From positions 1 to 64,000 of the forward strand of contig CAMWKB010000002.1 of NCBI GenBank assembly GCA_947174705.1: a DNA stretch of 64,000 bases, given 5' to 3'. The translations under genes and the position numbers were made by a program. Shown here piece by piece: positions 59,572 to 64,000 of the stretch. Numbering within the stretch: position 1 is the stretch's first letter; each line of letters starts with the position of its first letter. Below the pieces are notes generated by a model that worked only from the letters and a program-made list of their open reading frames with translations, was not told the origin of the DNA and did no database searches. Source of the DNA: an uncultured Lachnospiraceae bacterium (GTDB lineage Bacteria; Bacillota; Clostridia; Lachnospirales; Lachnospiraceae).

Positions 59572-59627
59572 AATTCATTTCTCGTAATTATTATAATATA
59601 TTTTAATAATAACTAATTATTAACTGC

Positions 59628-59656
59628 TTGTAAATAAACCTCCAATATGCTATCAT
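59628..59656 (+). promoter_or_regulatory. Putative sigma-A promoter upstream of yjfB-like gene
   Basis: TTGTAA-17 nt-TATCAT. Confidence 0.5.
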
Positions 59657-59704
59657 AAAGATAACAATATACTTAATAAATAGGTCGAAAGGGTGGTGTT
59701 AAAT

Positions 59705-59896
59705 ATGGATATTGCGAAATTATCTATGTCTATGTCATCAATTAATACGAGTTCCGCTTATGGCGTAGCAATGCTCAGTAAATCTCTGGATACAGCTTCA
59801 GCCACCGGAAATCAGATTGTTGAGATGATAGATTCTTCTGCAATGGAGCGTTCCGTCAATCCAGCAGTCGGTTCTAATTTTGATATGTACGTTTAA
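59705..59896 (+). CDS. YjfB-family putative motility protein
   Basis: 'MDIAKLSMSMSSINTSSAYGVAMLSKSLDTASATGNQIVEMIDSSAMERSVNPAVGSNFDMYV'. Confidence 0.85.
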   Translation: MDIAKLSMSMSSINTSSAYGVAMLSKSLDTASATGNQIVEMIDSSAMERSVNPAVGSNFDMYV

Positions 59897-60862
59897 TCAT
59901 ATCATTCCGAGAATCACGTTAAAGCTCATATAAGCAAGACATAGTACAATTGCAACCAGAAGAGGCACGCTTACTAAGTATGTGCCTTTTCTTTTGCGCA
60001 AAATCCAGATATTTCTTAATACATTCTCCCTGCCCTCATTCTTGGCAATCCACACCAACACACATACCGCAAGCGATGTCGCTGCTACTGCTATGATCAG
60101 GTATGGTCCTATTACCGCAAGAAGCGCATCCGTTGTCAAAGTATTATTCACATTATTACCGGAATAAGTTTCCGGCATAAAATGATTTACAATATACATC
60201 GTACAGACCTGTTCAGAGTTAAAAAACATATGCGCAATTGCAGATGACCACAGACTCCCTGTTGCCTCTACCAGCAATGCAAACATTATTCCGATTGCAA
60301 TCGCATATGCCGCCTGATTAAAATTCATATGCATAAGCCCAAAAAGCAGGGACGACCAGAATATAGACCAGAACACCGCTCCTGAATTTTTATATCCTCT
60401 GTATATAACGCCGCGAAAGACAAATTCCTCGCAAAACGGCCCATAAATTCCCATCAATAATAACATAATAGGAAACGGCATTCTAAGCACATCCCCGCTT
60501 ATAGCGGTAACCGCGTTATCCACAAAAATCATGGAAATTGCATTAATTGCCGTCGTCATCGGCATTATAAGTATTGTAAAGAGAATTACCATAAAAAAAG
60601 ATGAGATTTTAATTTTATGAAAACCGAGCATGTCGTTTAAGCCCAGCTCTCCCCTTCCTTTTATTAACGACGCCAACACAAAAATCAGCGCAGGCATAAA
60701 CAGTATCATCTCGCTGAGAATTAAATTCTCCGCAATGCTAAGTGTAAATCCCACCTTTAAATATCCATTTAAAACAATGATCAACCCTACAATGCCAAAT
60801 TCAACAAGTATTATACTTAAAAAAAGCCAATTAACCTTTTTGCTATTCATCCTATGCCGCAT
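59897..60862 (-). CDS. CPBP-family intramembrane metalloprotease
   Basis: 'GPFCEEFVFRGVIYRGYKN', 'SSLLFGLMHMNFNQAAYAIAIGIMFALLVEATGSLWSSAIAHMFFN'. Confidence 0.93.
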   Translation of the reverse strand: MRHRMNSKKVNWLFLSIILVEFGIVGLIIVLNGYLKVGFTLSIAENLILSEMILFMPALIFVLASLIKGRGELGLNDMLGFHKIKISSFFMVILFTILIMPMTTAINAISMIFVDNAVTAISGDVLRMPFPIMLLLMGIYGPFCEEFVFRGVIYRGYKNSGAVFWSIFWSSLLFGLMHMNFNQAAYAIAIGIMFALLVEATGSLWSSAIAHMFFNSEQVCTMYIVNHFMPETYSGNNVNNTLTTDALLAVIGPYLIIAVAATSLAVCVLVWIAKNEGRENVLRNIWILRKRKGTYLVSVPLLVAIVLCLAYMSFNVILGMI

Positions 60863-60873
60863 GTTCCTTTCTT

Positions 60874-61707
60874 TTATATTCTGCGAATTGATTTCTCCCC
60901 GATAGAAATTTTTCTCTCCTTCAAAAGATGGCCTACTGCCCGCTTGAACTCATTCTTACTCATCTGGGTCTCTCTTTTTATCGTCTCCGGAGACGCCTTA
61001 TCGGAAAAAGGAAGTACGCCGTCATAACTATCTATTATCTGTAAAATTTTCTCGGCATCCTGCCCGATTTGTAAATAAGCCTTCTCACGAACACTCAGAC
61101 TCAGCTTACCGTCTTCCTTGACCTCTGTAACTCTTGCACTGATACGGTCTCCAACATTAATATTTCCATACAGCTCTTTTTTGGGTATAAGTCCGGAATA
61201 AATATCATCCACCGCTACAAACGCTCCAAAATTATCACTGATTTCGTATACATATCCGCTTACTTTGTCATCCTTATTATAAGCCGAATCCTGCCTTAAA
61301 TACGGATAAATCTTCATTGTGGCACACAGCCTGTCGCTTTTATCTATATAAAGCGCAACAAGACATTCTTCGCCCTCCCGCAGTTTCTTAGTCTGTTCCC
61401 TAAATGGCAGCAATAAATCTTTTTCCAATCCCCAGTCTAAAAACACGCCGATTCTTACATTCTGCGCCACCTTAAGCCTTGCCACCTCGCCCAAAGTAAG
61501 TTTAGGTCTGTTTGTTGTGGCAATCATGCGGTCCTTAGAATCGCGGTAAATAAACACCTCTATCTCATCGCCGATTCCTGCTCCCGAAGGCACCTGCTTA
61601 TTCGGCAATAATACCTTATCAGAAGGGTCTTCTTCGTCAGATAAGTAAACACCGAAATCTACTTTTTTTACAATTTTCAGTAACTGTATCTTACCTAATT
61701 CTATCAT
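60874..61707 (-). CDS. cvfB: S1-domain RNA-binding protein, CvfB family
   Basis: Tandem S1 modules and C-terminal winged helix 'FKRAVGHLLKERKISIGEKSIRRI'. Confidence 0.88.
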   Translation of the reverse strand: MIELGKIQLLKIVKKVDFGVYLSDEEDPSDKVLLPNKQVPSGAGIGDEIEVFIYRDSKDRMIATTNRPKLTLGEVARLKVAQNVRIGVFLDWGLEKDLLLPFREQTKKLREGEECLVALYIDKSDRLCATMKIYPYLRQDSAYNKDDKVSGYVYEISDNFGAFVAVDDIYSGLIPKKELYGNINVGDRISARVTEVKEDGKLSLSVREKAYLQIGQDAEKILQIIDSYDGVLPFSDKASPETIKRETQMSKNEFKRAVGHLLKERKISIGEKSIRRI

Positions 61708-61766
61708 TTTGTCTCCTATAATGTATACTATTTAAACTTACGGTTTTGGTGACAAACACATAACCT

Positions 61767-62483
61767 TTATGACACTCCTGTCAGTTCTATAATGCTGTAG
61801 GGTGTCCCATCCTCAGTGTTTAAAGATATCGTATAAATTGTTTTATCTTCGTTTACGACTGTTACAGGCATCATTATATCGCCAAGCACCGCCTGCTTCT
61901 TATACTCCGCCCGCAGCTGCCTGATATGGAAATCCTTAGGTATATATTCCATAGCGATTCTTACATACTGCCCATTGTTTACATGGCCGTTTGTGTCCAA
62001 GTGATGCGGTCTTACTTCAATCTTTTCCTGTGAGCTTCCGCCTGTAGGCACAGCAATTTTTCTGGGTGCGTAATCCATCTGCAGTTTATCGGACAAAACA
62101 TATCCTTCTACCATCTCTACAGGTGGTTTCGCCGGCGCCATCTTAACCATATCCATCAGAGTCCAAATCGAATTGGCATAAGCCAGACACTCTCCCGATT
62201 CTGTATCCATCCGAAAATTTCTATATCCGATAAAACCTTTAAAGTCGTAAGGTGCCGTACCGATTACGACATTCTCACATACATCAGGATACCTCTCTAT
62301 CACAATCTGCCATGAAGATAATACCCATGCCAGTTTTCTATCTTCTAAATATTTGATGCCAAGTCCAATATCTTCCGAATGAAATGTTGAACAGTCCTGA
62401 AAATAATCCAACAATGATTCGAGCGTCAGCTTACCGTCCGTCCCGGTTTCGCTGTAGCGTATTCTGCTTTGAAATGTATACAT
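61767..62483 (-). CDS. Acyl-[acyl-carrier-protein] thioesterase
   Basis: 'IRYSETGTDGKLTLESLLDYFQDCSTFHSEDIG...WVLSSWQI...HLDTNGHVNNGQYVRIAMEY'. Confidence 0.92.
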   Translation of the reverse strand: MYTFQSRIRYSETGTDGKLTLESLLDYFQDCSTFHSEDIGLGIKYLEDRKLAWVLSSWQIVIERYPDVCENVVIGTAPYDFKGFIGYRNFRMDTESGECLAYANSIWTLMDMVKMAPAKPPVEMVEGYVLSDKLQMDYAPRKIAVPTGGSSQEKIEVRPHHLDTNGHVNNGQYVRIAMEYIPKDFHIRQLRAEYKKQAVLGDIMMPVTVVNEDKTIYTISLNTEDGTPYSIIELTGVS

Positions 62484-62541
62484 AATAACCACTTCCTCCG
62501 TAGCAAAAGACCCGGCGAAACACTTTTCACCGGGTCGATAG

Positions 62542-62613
62542 CTGGGCTACAAGGATTCGAACCTTGAAATGACGGAGTCAGAGTCCGTTGCCTTACCGTT
62601 TGGCGATAGCCCA
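62542..62613 (-). tRNA. tRNA-Gln (anticodon CTG)
   Basis: Minus strand TGGGCTATCGCCAAACGGTAAGGCAACGGACTCTGACTCCGTCATTTCAAGGTTCGAATCCTTGTAGCCCAG; full cloverleaf, acceptor TGGGCTA/TAGCCCA. Confidence 0.95.
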
Positions 62614-62850
62614 TTAACATTACAACTTGAAATTATACAGCATCTCAAAAATATTTGCAAGCCCTAAATTTAAATTTTTATCTTTTATTTTTCTTGTTCT
62701 ATTTTTAACATTATTCCTGATAAAACGGCAACTTATGCATACCATACGGCAGGCTGCGCTGCGAATACTTGTTTAAAAGACTGTTTATGATAGACTAATA
62801 ACTAAAGGAACGCCCAAACCGGGAATCATAATGAACAGGAGACACTAAAC

Positions 62851-63291
62851 TTGAAAATAACGATAAATGTCGGTGAAGACATAAACGAAACTGAAATCAA
62901 TATCAGGTGCAGCCAGTTAACACCTGATATCGAAAACATTATAGCAACGCTGCGAATAATGAATCAACAGCTGCTTGTAACAAAAGATGATACAAATTAT
63001 TTGCTGGATGTGAATACAATCTCATACATCGAGGCTCTGGAGCGCAAAACATTTGTATACACACAGGACGCCATATATGAATCCAAATTAAAATTATACG
63101 AAATGGAAGAACGCCTGTGTAAAAGCGGTTTCTTTAGGATCAGCAAATCCTGTCTGGTTCACCTGAAGTTTATCAAGTCAATTAAAAAAGATATCGACAG
63201 AAAACTGCGTCTGACTTTGACAAACGGAGAACAAATTATGGTTTCCAGACAATATGCAGATGAAATCAAGAAAAGACTGGGGGTGCTTTAA
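62851..63291 (+). CDS. LytTR-domain DNA-binding protein
   Basis: TTG start; 'YLLDVNTISYIEALERKTFVYTQDAIYESKLKLYEMEERL...FFRISKSCLVHLKFIKSIKKDIDRKLRLTLTNGEQIMVSRQYADEIKKRLG'. Confidence 0.92.
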   Translation: MKITINVGEDINETEINIRCSQLTPDIENIIATLRIMNQQLLVTKDDTNYLLDVNTISYIEALERKTFVYTQDAIYESKLKLYEMEERLCKSGFFRISKSCLVHLKFIKSIKKDIDRKLRLTLTNGEQIMVSRQYADEIKKRLGVL

Positions 63292-63780
63292 ATGATAAAA
63301 AAGAATTCAATATTCGACTATCTTGCGCAGATTATGGTTGTATGGGGCGTATCCACATTATTCCTCTGCCTGTTTTGTAAGCTGTTCGGAAATATTGATC
63401 CTGAGATTTCTTTGATTTCTTCGGTTTTTGAACTGGGCAATACCGGTATTTCAATTTCGACATTAATGCAGTTCTTCTTTATGGCAATTATTATTACCAG
63501 CCTGCGCCAACTTTTTTTTACGGACATTCTGATTAAAGAACTAAGTATTATGTTCAGAAGCATTATGATGTTCACATGCATCATCCTGGCCGTAGGAATT
63601 TTTGCGGCAATATTTAAATGGTTTCCCGTCAATCAAGTTAAGCCCTGGGTGATGTTCTTTATATGCTTCTTTATCTGTGCCGGTGCCAGCGTGTATGTAT
63701 CCGCCCAAAAAGAAAAGAGTGACAACAAGAAAATACAGGATGCGCTGGAGAGATTAAAAAATGAAAGGAATGGTTATTAA
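63292..63780 (+). CDS. DUF3021 membrane protein
   Basis: Four predicted TM segments, immediately downstream of LytTR gene. Confidence 0.85.
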   Translation: MIKKNSIFDYLAQIMVVWGVSTLFLCLFCKLFGNIDPEISLISSVFELGNTGISISTLMQFFFMAIIITSLRQLFFTDILIKELSIMFRSIMMFTCIILAVGIFAAIFKWFPVNQVKPWVMFFICFFICAGASVYVSAQKEKSDNKKIQDALERLKNERNGY

Positions 63781-63781
63781 A

Positions 63782-64000
63782 ATGAATATGGTAATCGAAA
63801 TAAAGAATTTAAATCATCATTTTGGTGACAACAAAGTTTTGAAAGACATCAATCTAAATATAACCGAAGGCGAGATATTCGGTCTACTCGGTCCATCGGG
63901 TGCCGGAAAAACCACTTTAATCAATATTCTTACAGGTCAGCTACAAGCCTCCGGCGGGAACTGCAACATCATGGGCATATCCCCAACGGACATGACCGGT
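63782..64000 (+). CDS. ABC transporter ATP-binding protein (truncated by window end; alternative in-frame start at 63761)
   Basis: Walker A 'GLLGPSGAGKTTLINILTG'. Confidence 0.9.
   Translation, partial: MNMVIEIKNLNHHFGDNKVLKDINLNITEGEIFGLLGPSGAGKTTLINILTGQLQASGGNCNIMGISPTDMTG

Noticed and set aside
1-64000. CRISPR arrays, prophage or intact insertion sequences
   Set aside because: No regularly spaced repeats, cas genes, transposases, integrases or phage structural genes were seen.

Overview
64 kb of low-GC Firmicutes chromosome, most like a Lachnospiraceae/Clostridia relative (inferred from gene content and order; no database search was possible). Most of it is housekeeping, densely packed and mainly on the minus strand: dnaB-rplI-gdpP, rpsF-ssb-rpsR, the cdaA-cdaR-glmM c-di-AMP cassette, leuA, recD2-comF-yvyF-like, flgF/flgG/rod-binding/mreB(mbl), uvrA/uvrB, ftsE-ftsX-M23 peptidase-ctpA and one tRNA-Gln. 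No CRISPR array, prophage or intact transposon was seen. The most unusual loci are: (1) a naturally split pyruvate formate-lyase, with a 679-aa core lacking the glycyl-radical domain, a separate 81-aa glycyl-radical protein, and between them a 67-aa Cys-rich protein that resembles the N-terminal half of the radical domain but has no radical Gly loop, followed by pflA, a 32-aa membrane microprotein and a 2[4Fe-4S] ferredoxin; (2) a tandem four-gene phosphorelay locus with a hybrid histidine kinase fused to a DegV/FakB-like lipid-binding domain and an all-in-one HK-REC-HPt-REC-HD-GYP protein; (3) a lipoprotein that is a free-standing homologue of the propeptide of the adjacent subtilase; (4) a 41-bp repeat at the same distance from the start codons of two unrelated regulators; (5) a MITE-like inverted-repeat segment in an AT-rich gap. 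Coordinates rely on the supplied ORF track plus manual start-codon, hairpin and promoter reading.
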